Assembly (NCBI RefSeq): GCF_000975035.1
Contig: NZ_BBRA01000002.1
Location: 186,001-250,000, forward strand
From: Demequina flava
GTDB taxonomy: Bacteria > Actinomycetota > Actinomycetes > Actinomycetales > Demequinaceae
Length of the DNA stretch: 64,000 nt
Direction: 5' to 3'
The notes under the pieces are model-generated. The model worked only from the letters and a program-made list of their open reading frames with translations, did no database searches and was not told the origin of the DNA. This document shows, one piece after another, positions 9,688-19,019 of the stretch (position 1 is its first letter; each line of letters begins with the position of its first letter). A program made the position numbers and the translations under genes.

Positions 9688-10958
9688 GCGTCTTCTCCTG
9701 TGAGGTGGCCCATGCGCTCGATCTTGGTGCGCAAGTAGGCGGCGTTTTCTGGGTGCTCACCGTAGCGGTGGGGCACTCGTTCGGTGATGGTGATGCCTGA
9801 GGCACGCATGGCGGCAACCTTGGCTGGGTTGTTGGTCATGAGACGCACCTCCGTCAAACCCAAGTCTGCCAGGATCGCCGCGGCCGCGCCGTATTCGCGA
9901 CGGTCGATCGGCAGTCCCAAGTCCGTGTTGGCGTCGACAGTGTCGCGCCCGGCATCTTGGAGGCCATACGCACGGATCTTCGCGACGATGCCAATGCCGC
10001 GTCCCTCGTGTCCACGCAGGTAAACGACCGCACCGCCTTCTGCGGCAACGCGCGCCACGGCTGCATCCAGCTGAGGTCCGCAGTCGCAACGAAGCGAACC
10101 AAAAGCGTCGCCGGTGAGGCATTCGGAGTGGACGCGCACGACGGGCGTGCGGCCCTCGGGCGTCGGCGCTGTGAGAACGACGTGCTCGTCGCCGGTCCGT
10201 GCGTCGCGGTAGCCGTGAATCGTGAGGTCGCCGTGGCGGGTGGGCAGGCGCGCCTCCCCCTCAGCGACCACGCGGTGCGGTGCCGGCTCCACGACAGGAG
10301 CCTCGTCTCCACGGTGAATTCGGTACGCGATCAGTTCCTCGATCGTCATAAAGACAAGGCCGTCACGATCCGCGACAGCGGTGGCGTCGCCGTGACGCAT
10401 CATGGTGCCGTCATCGTTGACCATCTCGGCAATGACGCCCACCGGCGAGAGCCCTGCGAGGCGGCACAGGTCGACAGCGGCTTCCGTGTGCCCGGGGCGG
10501 TGCAGCACTCCCCCAGCGACCGCGCGCAACGGCAGGACGTGCCCTGGGCGAATGACGTCATCGGGGCAGGCGTCTTCCTTCGCCAAGACGTGCAGCGTCC
10601 GGTGCCTGTCGGCGGCGGAAATGCCTGTGGTGATGCCATCCGCCGCATCCACCGAGACCGTGTACGCCGTGCGGCGTGGGTCCTGGCTGTTGGGAACCAT
10701 GAGCGGGAGGTTGAGGGCGTCCGCCTTGGGACCCGGCATAGGTGCGCAGAGGTATCCGCTCGAGTGGCGGATTCCCCATGCGACCCAGTCCACCGTGGTG
10801 GTCTGCGCGGACATGATGAAGTCTGCTTCGTTCTCGCGGTGATGCGAGTCCGCAACCAGCACGGGCTTGCCGGCGCGCAGATCCTCGAGCGCGCTTTGAA
10901 TGCGCGCGAGGTCCGCCTCGGTCAGTTCTACGGGTACGGCGGGGATGGGCTCGCTCAT
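9684..10958 (-). CDS. ribBA: Bifunctional DHBP synthase / GTP cyclohydrolase II
   Basis: A 424-residue fusion that makes both riboflavin precursors. The N-terminal half is the 3,4-dihydroxy-2-butanone 4-phosphate synthase, with [11 protein letters not shown] near residue 42 and the loop [20 protein letters not shown]. The C-terminal half is GTP cyclohydrolase II, with zinc cysteines in [18 protein letters not shown] and the catalytic stretch [12 protein letters not shown]. The segment before RENE reads ADSHH, where many homologues have acidic DDED; the RENE-D core itself is kept, so I expect activity. The gene overlaps ribE and ribH by 4 bases each. Confidence 0.95.
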   Translation of the reverse strand: MSEPIPAVPVELTEADLARIQSALEDLRAGKPVLVADSHHRENEADFIMSAQTTTVDWVAWGIRHSSGYLCAPMPGPKADALNLPLMVPNSQDPRRTAYTVSVDAADGITTGISAADRHRTLHVLAKEDACPDDVIRPGHVLPLRAVAGGVLHRPGHTEAAVDLCRLAGLSPVGVIAEMVNDDGTMMRHGDATAVADRDGLVFMTIEELIAYRIHRGDEAPVVEPAPHRVVAEGEARLPTRHGDLTIHGYRDARTGDEHVVLTAPTPEGRTPVVRVHSECLTGDAFGSLRCDCGPQLDAAVARVAAEGGAVVYLRGHEGRGIGIVAKIRAYGLQDAGRDTVDANTDLGLPIDRREYGAAAAILADLGLTEVRLMTNNPAKVAAMRASGITITERVPHRYGEHPENAAYLRTKIERMGHLTGEDA

Positions 10959-11548
10959 GCGCGCTCCCCCAGCATCTTCTCGACGTACTTGCCGATGACG
11001 TCCACCTCGACGTTGGCGCGGTCGCCCACCTTGGCCTCGCCAAAGACGGTTTCCGCGAGCGTGGTGGGGATCAGTGACACAGTGGCGCGATTGCCTTCAA
11101 GCTCTGCGACGGTCAGCGACACGCCGTTGAGCGCAATGGAGCCCTTGCGGACCACGTAGCGCAGCAGGTCATCTGGCAGTTCAAAGGTGAGGTTGTCCCA
11201 ATCGGGCTGCGAGTCGCGGGCCACGAGCACGGCGGTGCCGTCGACGTGACCCTGCATGAGGTGCCCACCCAGGCGGCCGTCAGCACGCATCGCGCGTTCG
11301 ATGTTCACGCGGTCGCCAGCTTTCAGTGCGCCAAGGGCGGTGGTGTCCAGCGTGATTTTCATGACGTCTGCCAGCCAGCTGTCGCCGGTGTGCTTGGCGA
11401 CAGTGAGGCACACTCCGTTTACAGCGATGGATTCGCCGTGAATGAGGTCGGCGCCAAAGCCATCAGTGTGAATAGAGAATTGCGCTTGCGCGCCCGCGTC
11501 GGAGACGGATTCAACCGTGCCCACCGCCTCGACGATGCCCGTGAACAT
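10955..11548 (-). CDS. ribE: Riboflavin synthase alpha subunit
   Basis: A 197-residue riboflavin synthase with two similar lumazine-binding barrels. The N-terminal repeat starts MFTGIVEAVGTV and contains SIAVNGVCLTV; the second contains SIALNGVSLTV. It performs the final dismutation of two lumazines to riboflavin. The start ATG overlaps the ribD stop by one base and the gene end overlaps ribBA, so the four rib genes form one translationally coupled unit. Confidence 0.96.
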   Translation of the reverse strand: MFTGIVEAVGTVESVSDAGAQAQFSIHTDGFGADLIHGESIAVNGVCLTVAKHTGDSWLADVMKITLDTTALGALKAGDRVNIERAMRADGRLGGHLMQGHVDGTAVLVARDSQPDWDNLTFELPDDLLRYVVRKGSIALNGVSLTVAELEGNRATVSLIPTTLAETVFGEAKVGDRANVEVDVIGKYVEKMLGERA

Positions 11549-12582
11549 CAGGTTCCTTCCGTGACAAGACCAGTGACAAGGATATCCGCGCCTAGTGGCG
11601 TGTGAGTCACCTCTGTCAGTCTCAACGTGTCCGCCATCGTGGGGATTCCCAGGCCGTTCACGGCCGTGGCGCCGTCACCGAGAATCGCGGGGGCGATGTA
11701 GGTATTCACCTCGTCCACGAGGCCTGCGGCAAAGAATGCGCTCAGCACCGTGGGACCCCCTTCAACAAGCAGCGTGCGAACCTCCCGCTGATGCAGTTCG
11801 GCGAGGACTGCGGCCGGGTCGTGGCTATGAATTGCCAACGCGTTGTCGTCGCGCCACACCTTCGCTCCGTCGGTGGGCCGCGAGCCGATGACGACCCGCA
11901 GCGGCTGCGGGCCGGACTCGTCACCGCCCGGGCGCGCGGAAAGGCTGGGGTTGTCGACCTCGACCGTTGCGGTGCCGACCGCGATGGCGTCGACCTGGCC
12001 CCGCACCTGATGGACGTGTGCGCGTGCCTGCTCACCGGTGATCCAGAAAGCGGTGCCGTCTGCGGCGGCCATGCGTCCGTCGAGGGTTGAGGCCCACTTC
12101 GCGATCACGTAAGGCCGCCGGTGGGTCATTGCCTTGTGCCATCGCCGGATCAGGGCGGCGGCGCCGTCGTGAGGCGTGTGTATCGCCTCAATGCCGTTGG
12201 CGTTGAGAGTGGCTGCACCCCCGTGCGAAGCCTCACCTGGGTCGGTGACGGCGAACAGCACCCGGCCGATGCCGGCATCAGTAAGCGCCTGGGCGCACGG
12301 TCCCGTACGACCCGTGTGGTTGCACGGCTCCAGCGTGACGTGGGCGGTGGCACCGGTCACGTCGACACCGCGCTCGTGGGCGTCTGCCAATGCGGCGACC
12401 TCCGCGTGCGGCGTTCCGGCACCCTTATGCCACCCCTTGGCGAGCACGTGGCCCTCTGCGCTGGTGATGACGCATCCGACTCGAGGATTTGGGCCAGCCT
12501 GCGGCCCTTGACCGCCAAGCAACACCGCGAGGTCCATCGCCTCACCTGAGGTGAGCTGAGGTGCGGAAGAAGAGATGGGCAT
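11548..12582 (-). CDS. ribD: Bifunctional pyrimidine deaminase/reductase RibD
   Basis: A 344-residue fusion. The N-terminal cytidine-deaminase-like domain keeps the zinc ligands in PHAEVAAL and PCNHTGRTGPC. The C-terminal NADPH-dependent reductase contains KWASTLDGRMA and LLVEGGPTVLSAFF. It performs two consecutive steps between the GTP cyclohydrolase product and the ribityl-aminopyrimidine. It begins 5 bases after the rpe stop; I see no room for an FMN riboswitch. The start codon lies inside a GGCCGATGC motif (12579-12587). Confidence 0.95.
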   Translation of the reverse strand: MPISSSAPQLTSGEAMDLAVLLGGQGPQAGPNPRVGCVITSAEGHVLAKGWHKGAGTPHAEVAALADAHERGVDVTGATAHVTLEPCNHTGRTGPCAQALTDAGIGRVLFAVTDPGEASHGGAATLNANGIEAIHTPHDGAAALIRRWHKAMTHRRPYVIAKWASTLDGRMAAADGTAFWITGEQARAHVHQVRGQVDAIAVGTATVEVDNPSLSARPGGDESGPQPLRVVIGSRPTDGAKVWRDDNALAIHSHDPAAVLAELHQREVRTLLVEGGPTVLSAFFAAGLVDEVNTYIAPAILGDGATAVNGLGIPTMADTLRLTEVTHTPLGADILVTGLVTEGT

Positions 12583-12587
12583 CGGCC

Positions 12588-13250
12588 CTACTTGGCCGCG
12601 TGAGCGGCAAGATCACGCAAGGCGTTGACTTCAGCAGACGGATCCGCCGCGCCATAGACGGCCGAGCCTGCGACGAACACGTCGCACCCAGCCCGGGCGG
12701 TCTCCTCAATGGTGTCGCGGGAGATGCCGCCGTCGGTCTCGATCCACAGGTCGTGCTGCGCGCTCTCGGCAGCCTTCCTGAGCGCGGTGACCTTGGGCAG
12801 CATGTCTGGCATGAAGGACTGGCCGCCAAATCCTGGCTCCACCGTCATCACGAGCACCATGTCGAAGTGCTTGATGTCATCCAGCACGGCCTCGACGGGG
12901 GTCCCGGGCTTCAGCGCGACCGATGCACGCACACCGAGCTTGCGAAGGTCCCGGGCAATGCCCTTGGGGTCCTTCGCGGCCTCGTAGTGGAACGTCACAG
13001 ATGACGCACCTGCCTCGGCGTAGCGCGGGGCCCAGTGGTCGGCATCTTCGATCATGAGGTGAGCATCCACGGGCATGGGCGCTACTTGCGCGATGCGCTC
13101 CAGCACTGGCAGCCCGACAGTGAGGTTCGGCACGAAGTGGCCGTCCATCACGTCAAAGTGCAGCCAGTCGGCTGTGGAGACCTTCGCAATCTCGCTTTCG
13201 AGGTTGGCGAAGTCTGCGGACAGGATGGACGGGGCGATCTGCATTCCCAT
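12588..13250 (-). CDS. rpe: Ribulose-phosphate 3-epimerase
   Basis: A 220-residue TIM-barrel enzyme that interconverts ribulose- and xylulose-5-phosphate, supplying the substrate of RibB. The start is MGMQIAPSILSADFANL; HFDVMDGHFVPN and VMTVEPGFGGQSFMP carry the metal-binding His and Asp residues. I took the ATG at 13250; the ATG two codons later is possible. The longer open frame upstream overlaps rsmB without homology. It abuts ribD, so precursor supply and riboflavin synthesis are probably coordinated. Confidence 0.95.
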   Translation of the reverse strand: MGMQIAPSILSADFANLESEIAKVSTADWLHFDVMDGHFVPNLTVGLPVLERIAQVAPMPVDAHLMIEDADHWAPRYAEAGASSVTFHYEAAKDPKGIARDLRKLGVRASVALKPGTPVEAVLDDIKHFDMVLVMTVEPGFGGQSFMPDMLPKVTALRKAAESAQHDLWIETDGGISRDTIEETARAGCDVFVAGSAVYGAADPSAEVNALRDLAAHAAK

Positions 13251-13294
13251 GCGTTCCAGGCTAGTCGCTGTGTGGCGCGGGCGCGGACTCGGCG

Positions 13295-14701
13295 CTACGC
13301 CTGCAGGAGCTGAATAAACATCGCGTCGGTGCCGTGGACGTGCGGCCACAGCTGCACGTGCGGTCCGCTCCCCCACGACTCGAGCGTGGTGTCAGTCGCC
13401 GCTGCGAGAGCCGCACGAGTGTCCAGAGTCGTTAACCCCACGGCCGCGACCACCGCGTGCGTCTCCGCGACTACAGGAGAACAGGTCACATACGCGATCA
13501 CACCACCAGGCGCGACGAGCCGCTTAGCTTGATTGAGGAGCGTGATCTGCAAATCCACGAGGTCATCAAGGTCGCTTTGGGTGCGGCGCCATCGCGACTC
13601 GGGCCGGCGGCGTAGGGCGCCCAGGCCCGTGCAGGGCGCATCAAGCAAGATGCGATCGAACGACCCCGCCTCACCCCACGCGCGCGCATCGCCAGTGTGC
13701 ACAGTCCACGCCTCATCCGACACCGCACGGAGTGACTTGCGCACAAGATCGGCCCGGTGCTGATGCAGTTCTAGAGCGTCGAGGTGCTCGCCCGCGCTCG
13801 CGGCCTGCGCGGCCAGTAGCGCGGCCTTGCCACCGGGACCTGCACACATATCCAGCCACCGCTGGCTCCCCTTGTCCACGGGGAGGGCCGATGCTGTGGT
13901 CTCCCCAGCATCGGCCGTAGTGGAGGCGGTGGGTAGCGCGGCGTCAGCGTGAATCAGCGCCAAGGCAGCCAACTGACTACCTTCGTCCTGCACCGCTGCG
14001 GTGCCGTCGGCAACGGCCCCGAGGGACCCAGGGTCACCCGACGGGAGCTCGACGCCCCATGGCGACAGTGTGGTCGGCATGCCCTCCGCCTCGGCTGTGA
14101 GATCGTCACGGTCAACCAGCCCTGGGCGGGCCACGAGAGTCACCGATGGCGCAGTGTTGTCGGCAGCGAGCAGAGTTTCGATCTGACCGGGCCGGCCATC
14201 GCGTTGAAGCGACTGTTCGAGTTCGCCCACCACCCATTCGGGGTGTGAGTAGCGCGTGGCCAGGGAACGCCGCGACGTGCCAGGCGCTACCCGTGAGAGC
14301 CACAGATCCAGATCCGCCTCAACGACACGTCGCATGACGGCGTTAGCAAACCCGCCCGCGCCCTTGCCGCGCTCCTGACGCACAAGCTCGACTGTTTGCG
14401 ACACCGCTGCGTGCGCCGGCACGCGCATGGAAAGTGCCTGGTGTGCACCGAGCCGCAGCGCCACGAGTACCTCCACATCGAAGCCCTCCGCCGGGCGCTT
14501 TGCGGCCTTGGAAAGAATCGCGTCGTACAGACCCTGCATGCGCAGCGCGCCGTAGGTCAGTTCGGTGGCAAAGCCCGCTTCGCGGCCCTTGAGGTGTCGC
14601 TTGCGCAGGACCATCGGGAGCGCGAGATTCGCGTAGGTGTCCTGCGTCTCGACGGCGAGGCATACGTCGTAGGCGGCCAGGCGCGCGGGTTCGACTCTCA
14701 T
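13295..14701 (-). CDS. rsmB: 16S rRNA m5C967 methyltransferase RsmB
   Basis: A 468-residue SAM-dependent rRNA cytosine-5 methyltransferase. An N-terminal NusB-like RNA-binding domain (about 1-140) precedes the Rossmann domain with DMCAGPGGKAALLA. DAPCTGLGALRRRPESRW and YVTCSPVVAE hold the two active-site cysteines. A roughly 20-residue Ala/Thr-rich stretch just before the SAM-binding motif looks like an insertion. At the DNA level it contains an inverted pair of the GGCCGATGCT motif (13886-13916). The gene overlaps fmt by 4 bases (ATGA). Confidence 0.93.
   Translation of the reverse strand: MRVEPARLAAYDVCLAVETQDTYANLALPMVLRKRHLKGREAGFATELTYGALRMQGLYDAILSKAAKRPAEGFDVEVLVALRLGAHQALSMRVPAHAAVSQTVELVRQERGKGAGGFANAVMRRVVEADLDLWLSRVAPGTSRRSLATRYSHPEWVVGELEQSLQRDGRPGQIETLLAADNTAPSVTLVARPGLVDRDDLTAEAEGMPTTLSPWGVELPSGDPGSLGAVADGTAAVQDEGSQLAALALIHADAALPTASTTADAGETTASALPVDKGSQRWLDMCAGPGGKAALLAAQAASAGEHLDALELHQHRADLVRKSLRAVSDEAWTVHTGDARAWGEAGSFDRILLDAPCTGLGALRRRPESRWRRTQSDLDDLVDLQITLLNQAKRLVAPGGVIAYVTCSPVVAETHAVVAAVGLTTLDTRAALAAATDTTLESWGSGPHVQLWPHVHGTDAMFIQLLQA
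13885..13917. repeat. Inverted pair of GGCCGATGCT motifs inside rsmB
   Basis: GGCCGATGCT at 13886-13895 is followed after 11 bases by its exact reverse complement AGCATCGGCC at 13907-13916, so the DNA or RNA can form a 10-bp hairpin. It lies in frame in the Ala/Thr-rich linker of rsmB. Closely spaced inverted pairs are a known arrangement of DNA uptake sequences in Neisseria; the similarity in layout is an observation, a shared function is not shown. Confidence 0.75.
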
Positions 14702-15633
14702 GCTTCACCCAAGATCGCACCATCGCCCAGACGAGCGCCGCGCCACCAGTCCGAGGCGTTCATCGCCTTCTTTCCCGCAGGTGCGATGGTCGAGAGGGCA
14801 ACGGGATCGGTTCCGGTGCCGACCAGCACGCGGCCATCGACTTCCTTGATCTGGCCCGGGACGGTACGTGGGCCATCGACGATGGGGCTGACCGGGCTGA
14901 GCTTCGCGACCGAACCGTCCGGCAAAGTCGTCCACGCTCCCGGGGCGGGCGTGCAGCCGCGGATCTGACGATCCACCACGTGGCTGGGCCGGTCCCACAC
15001 AACATAGGCGTCCTCGCGGGACAACTTCGCGGCGTAGCTCACCCCGTCCTCGCCCTGCGGCTGCGGAGTGGCTTGACCGGACACGAGCGCCTCGAGGGAC
15101 TGGACCATAAGCGGCGCGCCGGCGTGGGCGAGCCGGTCGAGGAGGTCGCCCGAGGTGTCAAGTGCGCGGACGCGCTCGGTCAATGTGCCGATCACGGGTC
15201 CGGTGTCCAGGCCCTTCTCTAGCAGGAACGTGCTTGCGCCGGTGAACTCGTCACCGGCCATGAGCGCGCGCTGCACGGGAGCCGCTCCCCGCCACTGGGG
15301 CAGGAGCGAGAAGTGGAGGTTGACCCAGCCGTGCTCCGTGGCTGCGAGCATCTCCTCGGTCAGGATCTGGCCGTACGCCACCACCGCGGCGACATCCGCT
15401 TCCAGTGCCTCGATTTGCGCGATGAACTCGGGATCCTTCGCGCTCACGGGGGTGAGGACGTCGATCCCGTGCTCTTCCGCGGCTGTCTTTACTGGGCTCG
15501 GGTGCAGCGTCTTGCCGCGCTTGCCACGGGCATCGGGCTGAGTGATGACGGCAATGACCTCGTGCGGAGAATTGATCAACGCCTCGAGGGTCGGTACTGC
15601 CGCGTCTGGGGTTCCGGCAAAGATGACACGCAT
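14698..15633 (-). CDS. fmt: Methionyl-tRNA formyltransferase
   Basis: A 311-residue enzyme that formylates initiator Met-tRNA with 10-formyl-tetrahydrofolate. It starts MRVIFAGTPDAAVPTLEAL. The folate and catalytic loop NLHFSLLPQWRGAAPVQRA and the conserved D-TG segment GLDTGPVIG are present. The C-terminal OB-like domain binds tRNA. I chose the ATG at 15633 because homologues begin there; the frame stays open upstream into a palindromic repeat. It overlaps rsmB and sits downstream of priA, the usual actinobacterial order priA-fmt-rsmB. Confidence 0.95.
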   Translation of the reverse strand: MRVIFAGTPDAAVPTLEALINSPHEVIAVITQPDARGKRGKTLHPSPVKTAAEEHGIDVLTPVSAKDPEFIAQIEALEADVAAVVAYGQILTEEMLAATEHGWVNLHFSLLPQWRGAAPVQRALMAGDEFTGASTFLLEKGLDTGPVIGTLTERVRALDTSGDLLDRLAHAGAPLMVQSLEALVSGQATPQPQGEDGVSYAAKLSREDAYVVWDRPSHVVDRQIRGCTPAPGAWTTLPDGSVAKLSPVSPIVDGPRTVPGQIKEVDGRVLVGTGTDPVALSTIAPAGKKAMNASDWWRGARLGDGAILGEA

Positions 15634-15699
15634 ATGCACCATCGTAGTTGCGCGACGACCGCACACAGCCCGCGCGATGCCAGCCAGTCCGGTGGCGCC

Positions 15700-15755
15700 C
15701 CAGTAGGACATCTGGGTCACAATGGGCGCGAATTGTGACCCAGATGTCCTACTGG
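15700..15755. repeat. 24-bp-arm perfect palindromic repeat between priA and fmt
   Basis: Bases 15700-15723 (CCAGTAGGACATCTGGGTCA and four more) are the exact reverse complement of 15732-15755, with an 8-base loop GGGCGCGA. It lies between the priA stop (15778) and the fmt start (15633). A diverged relative with a nearly identical right arm sits inside coaBC (21401-21457), so this is a dispersed palindromic element rather than just a local terminator. There is no clear T-run after the stem on the minus strand. It would be transcribed in the fmt leader. Confidence 0.85.
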
Positions 15756-15777
15756 CGCACGGCTACACGGACCTAAG

Positions 15778-17691
15778 TTAGAAGCCGAGCGGTCCGTCGA
15801 CGCGCATGCGCAGCTCGCCCCGCTCCTTGGACGCCTCGCGTTGAACCTCGCGGAACGCATCGACCGCCTTCTGAGCAGCGCCTCGCGTGATCAGGGCCGA
15901 TGCTCCATCCTCCCGGGGGATCACCGTCGCCTTGGCCTGTCCATCAGTGACGCCCGCCCTGGCGAGTGCGGCATCAACCCACTGGGGCGAGCCGAACAGT
16001 TGGATGTGGCGCCGGTGTGGCGGGAAGCCGAGTTCCGAGCGTTCGGCGTAGGCGTCGCGCGCGGCGTCCGCGGGGGTCCACGTGGCGAGTGCGCGCCTCA
16101 CCGCGTCAGGGAGTGCACCCACGACAGTGACGGCACCTCCATCTGCCCTGGATCTCACCAACGCTGCAGCTGACATCCACCAGCGCACTGCCTTGAGTTC
16201 TCCGCCGAGCCCAATTCCCGCGGGAACCCCCGCGTCGACAATGACCAGGTGTGAGTAGCCTCCTACGACTGCGGGAAGAGCTGCGGGCGTCGCGAGTACC
16301 AGGCCGCGTTCGACGCTGAGGTCATCGACGATCCCGGTCGCGGCGCTTGAGACCGTCAACTCCGTCCCGGGCGCCATCCGTGCAAGTTGCTCCGCAATGC
16401 GCTCCACGCCCTGGCGGATGTGCTTAAGTCTCGCCCCGTGACACTCGGGGCAGTGCCACTGCGGTTGAGCGTGGCCATTTTCGACGCAGACCGGGTCAGC
16501 ATCCGCGGTCGACAGCGTCAGCGGTGACTCACAGTCGCGGCAAACAGCCCACTCGTCGCAGCGCGCGCAGGCCACTGCGTTCACGTATCCCGCCCGCGGA
16601 ACGATCACCCCAACCGGCCCACGATCCAAGCCCTTCTTCACCGCACGCCAGGCTGAGCCGGGCATCCAGTGCCGTCCGGAGCCACCTTCCGCTTCGCGGC
16701 GCTCGTCGGTGAGGACATCGATGGCAGGTGTGGCGGTGCGGACCTCGTCGCGTGAGGGCTCTATCCATCGCGCCCAACCGTGCTCGGCGAGGGCGGCCGC
16801 GTCCACACTCAGCGCGTAGCCGCCAACAAGCGCTGTCACTCCCCCGGTCGCCCGCATCGCCGCGACGGTGCGCGCGTGCAGGTAGGGGGCATGAGGTTCC
16901 TCGTAGACCGTGTTGGCCTCGTCCCACAGGATCAAGGTCGATAGGTGAAGTACCGGTTGGAGCACTGACGGCCTTGTCCCCACCACGATGCGCGCATGCC
17001 CGTGCATTGCCGCGAGGTACGCGCCGAACCGTGCGCTCTGCCCGTCGTCGTGGTCGAGCACCGCGACCTGTCCCCCGCTACGCGCCGTCCAACGCTTCAG
17101 ACCGACCTGTTCGCATTCCTTCAACACCGCGCGTTGTGCTCGAGCGTCAGGCACCACGATCAGTGTGGAGCCGTCCGCGCCCAGGTGAGCCAACGCCTGG
17201 GCGACGATAGTGCGGGCTGGAACCGAGCATCGGCCCTCGTCAGGCAACGCCTGCCACACGGCACGCTGTCTCTGTTGGACGACCGGCTCGCCCGCGCAGC
17301 GCTCAGCTGCGGCTGCGTACGCGGGGTCGGGCTCGGGGGCTTCCCAGGTGCGTTTCTCCACCGACGCCACACGGGGCGGGGCCATCAGGCGGCACACGTC
17401 CCACACCGACCCGCCGTACCTGCGGGCGACCTCGGCGGCGAGCGTCAGAGCCTGCGGAGTGAAACTCGGGACGGCCGATGCGCTCTTGACTTCGAGCAGT
17501 TTGCCGTCGAACCCGCTGTGGTCGGCAACCCCAGTGACGATCGCGCCGACGAGTCTGCCCGCGAACGGCACGCGCACGCGGGATCCCACGGCGACCGTGC
17601 CCGTCAGTTTCTCCGGGATCGCGTAATCGAAGTCGCGATCCAGATGCGGCAGCGGAGTATCGAGCCGCACCCGCGCAATGGGTGCGGACAC
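15778..17691 (-). CDS. priA: Primosomal protein N' (PriA), helicase-deficient type
   Basis: A 637-residue replication-restart protein. The N-terminal DNA-binding domain starts ARVRLDTPLPHLDRDFDYAIP. Zinc-binding cysteines occur in CARCDEWAVCRDCESPLTL and WHCPECHGARLKHIRQGVERI. The Walker A lysine motif found in E. coli PriA is absent, and the Walker B position reads LILWDEANTV rather than DEEH. Known actinobacterial PriA proteins are likewise predicted to lack helicase activity, so this is probably a structural restart factor. It starts 2 bases after the metK stop. Two GGCCGATGC motifs here encode Ala-Ser-Ala and one encodes Gly-Arg-Cys. Confidence 0.9.
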   Translation of the reverse strand: MSAPIARVRLDTPLPHLDRDFDYAIPEKLTGTVAVGSRVRVPFAGRLVGAIVTGVADHSGFDGKLLEVKSASAVPSFTPQALTLAAEVARRYGGSVWDVCRLMAPPRVASVEKRTWEAPEPDPAYAAAAERCAGEPVVQQRQRAVWQALPDEGRCSVPARTIVAQALAHLGADGSTLIVVPDARAQRAVLKECEQVGLKRWTARSGGQVAVLDHDDGQSARFGAYLAAMHGHARIVVGTRPSVLQPVLHLSTLILWDEANTVYEEPHAPYLHARTVAAMRATGGVTALVGGYALSVDAAALAEHGWARWIEPSRDEVRTATPAIDVLTDERREAEGGSGRHWMPGSAWRAVKKGLDRGPVGVIVPRAGYVNAVACARCDEWAVCRDCESPLTLSTADADPVCVENGHAQPQWHCPECHGARLKHIRQGVERIAEQLARMAPGTELTVSSAATGIVDDLSVERGLVLATPAALPAVVGGYSHLVIVDAGVPAGIGLGGELKAVRWWMSAAALVRSRADGGAVTVVGALPDAVRRALATWTPADAARDAYAERSELGFPPHRRHIQLFGSPQWVDAALARAGVTDGQAKATVIPREDGASALITRGAAQKAVDAFREVQREASKERGELRMRVDGPLGF

Positions 17692-17693
17692 GA

Positions 17694-18863
17694 CTATTGC
17701 GCTGCGCTCAGAAGGTCGCTTGCGCGGTCGGTGCGCTCCCAGGTGAAGTCTTCGAGCTCGCGTCCAAAGTGACCGTATGCGGCTGTGGCCTTGTAGATGG
17801 GGCGGCGGAGATCAAGCGCATCGATGATGGCCTGCGGGCGCAGATCGAACACCTCGCGGATGGCCTTGACGATGCGAGCGGGGTCGACGGTTTCCGTACC
17901 GAAGGTCTCGACGTACAGGCCCACGGGGTGTGCCGTGCCGATCGCGTAGGCGACCTGAACCTCGCACCGGTCTGCCAGCCCTGCGGCGACGACGTTCTTG
18001 GCGACCCATCGCATCGCATACGCCGCGGACCGGTCCACCTTGCTCGGGTCCTTGCCAGAGAACGCGCCTCCGCCGTGACGGGCCATGCCGCCGTACGTGT
18101 CGACGATGATCTTGCGGCCAGTCAGGCCGGCGTCGCCCTTGGGACCGCCGATTTCGAACCGACCGGTGGGGTTGATGAGCGAGCGGTGCCCAGTGGCGTC
18201 GAGCTCAAAGGACGCCAGGACCGGCGCGATGACTGACTCCTCGAGGGCGAGGCGTAGGTCCAGCGTGTCCCAGGCCTCGGCGTGCTGGCTCGACAGCACC
18301 ACGGTGTCGACAATGCGGGCCACATCGCCGTCGTAGCCGATCGTCACCTGCGCCTTGCCGTCGGGACGGAGCCCGTCCACGGCATCTGTCTTGCGAACCT
18401 CAGCGAGCTTCTGGGTCAGGCCGTGGGCGATCGCGATCGGAAGCGGCATGAGCGCATCCGTGTCGCGGCACGCGTAGCCGAACATGAGGCCCTGGTCTCC
18501 CGCGCCAAGCTCCGAGCCATCGGTGTCCGTTGCCGAACCCACGCCCGCCCAAATGTCCGGGCTCTGCTCGCCGATCGACACCGAGACACCGCAGGAGTCA
18601 CCGTCAAAGCCGACCTTGGACGACGTGTATCCGATGCCGTTGACGACGTCGCGGATAGTGCCCGGGATGTCGACGTACGCCTCGGTGGTCACCTCTCCGG
18701 AGACGTGCACCAGACCCGTCGTGACCATCGTCTCGACCGCTACGCGCGCGGCCGGGTCCTGCCGGAGCATCTCGTCCAAGATCGCGTCGGATACCTGGTC
18801 ACACACCTTGTCGGGGTGGCCTTCGGTGACGGATTCGGACGTGAAGAGGCGAAGATCTGTCAT
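17694..18863 (-). CDS. metK: S-adenosylmethionine synthetase
   Basis: A 389-residue enzyme that makes SAM from methionine and [16 protein letters not shown] opens the protein; [12 protein letters not shown] and the phosphate loop [19 protein letters not shown] are intact. I used the ATG at 18863; the 40-residue upstream extension of the frame has no family counterpart. The next gene is divergent. The 156-base intergenic region probably holds two promoters, but I saw no SAM riboswitch. Confidence 0.97.
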   Translation of the reverse strand: MTDLRLFTSESVTEGHPDKVCDQVSDAILDEMLRQDPAARVAVETMVTTGLVHVSGEVTTEAYVDIPGTIRDVVNGIGYTSSKVGFDGDSCGVSVSIGEQSPDIWAGVGSATDTDGSELGAGDQGLMFGYACRDTDALMPLPIAIAHGLTQKLAEVRKTDAVDGLRPDGKAQVTIGYDGDVARIVDTVVLSSQHAEAWDTLDLRLALEESVIAPVLASFELDATGHRSLINPTGRFEIGGPKGDAGLTGRKIIVDTYGGMARHGGGAFSGKDPSKVDRSAAYAMRWVAKNVVAAGLADRCEVQVAYAIGTAHPVGLYVETFGTETVDPARIVKAIREVFDLRPQAIIDALDLRRPIYKATAAYGHFGRELEDFTWERTDRASDLLSAAQ

Positions 18864-19019
18864 GCCGCACAGCCTAGTGGCGCGCGGTGACATTGACGTC
18901 CCTACTCTGAACAGCGGTAGGCGCCTGGGACCCAAGGCCCATTCCAGCACAAGCCCGTAGTTGCTACCGTCAGCATGGGCCACGGTTCAGGGGCTTACGC
19001 GAGAGGTGGAGGAGAAGTT

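Noticed and set aside
12583..12587. FMN riboswitch ahead of the rib genes
   Set aside because: ribD begins 5 bases after rpe and no RFN-like conserved segments are visible near it.
18864..19019. SAM riboswitch in front of metK
   Set aside because: No multi-helix conserved pattern could be found in the 156-base gap.
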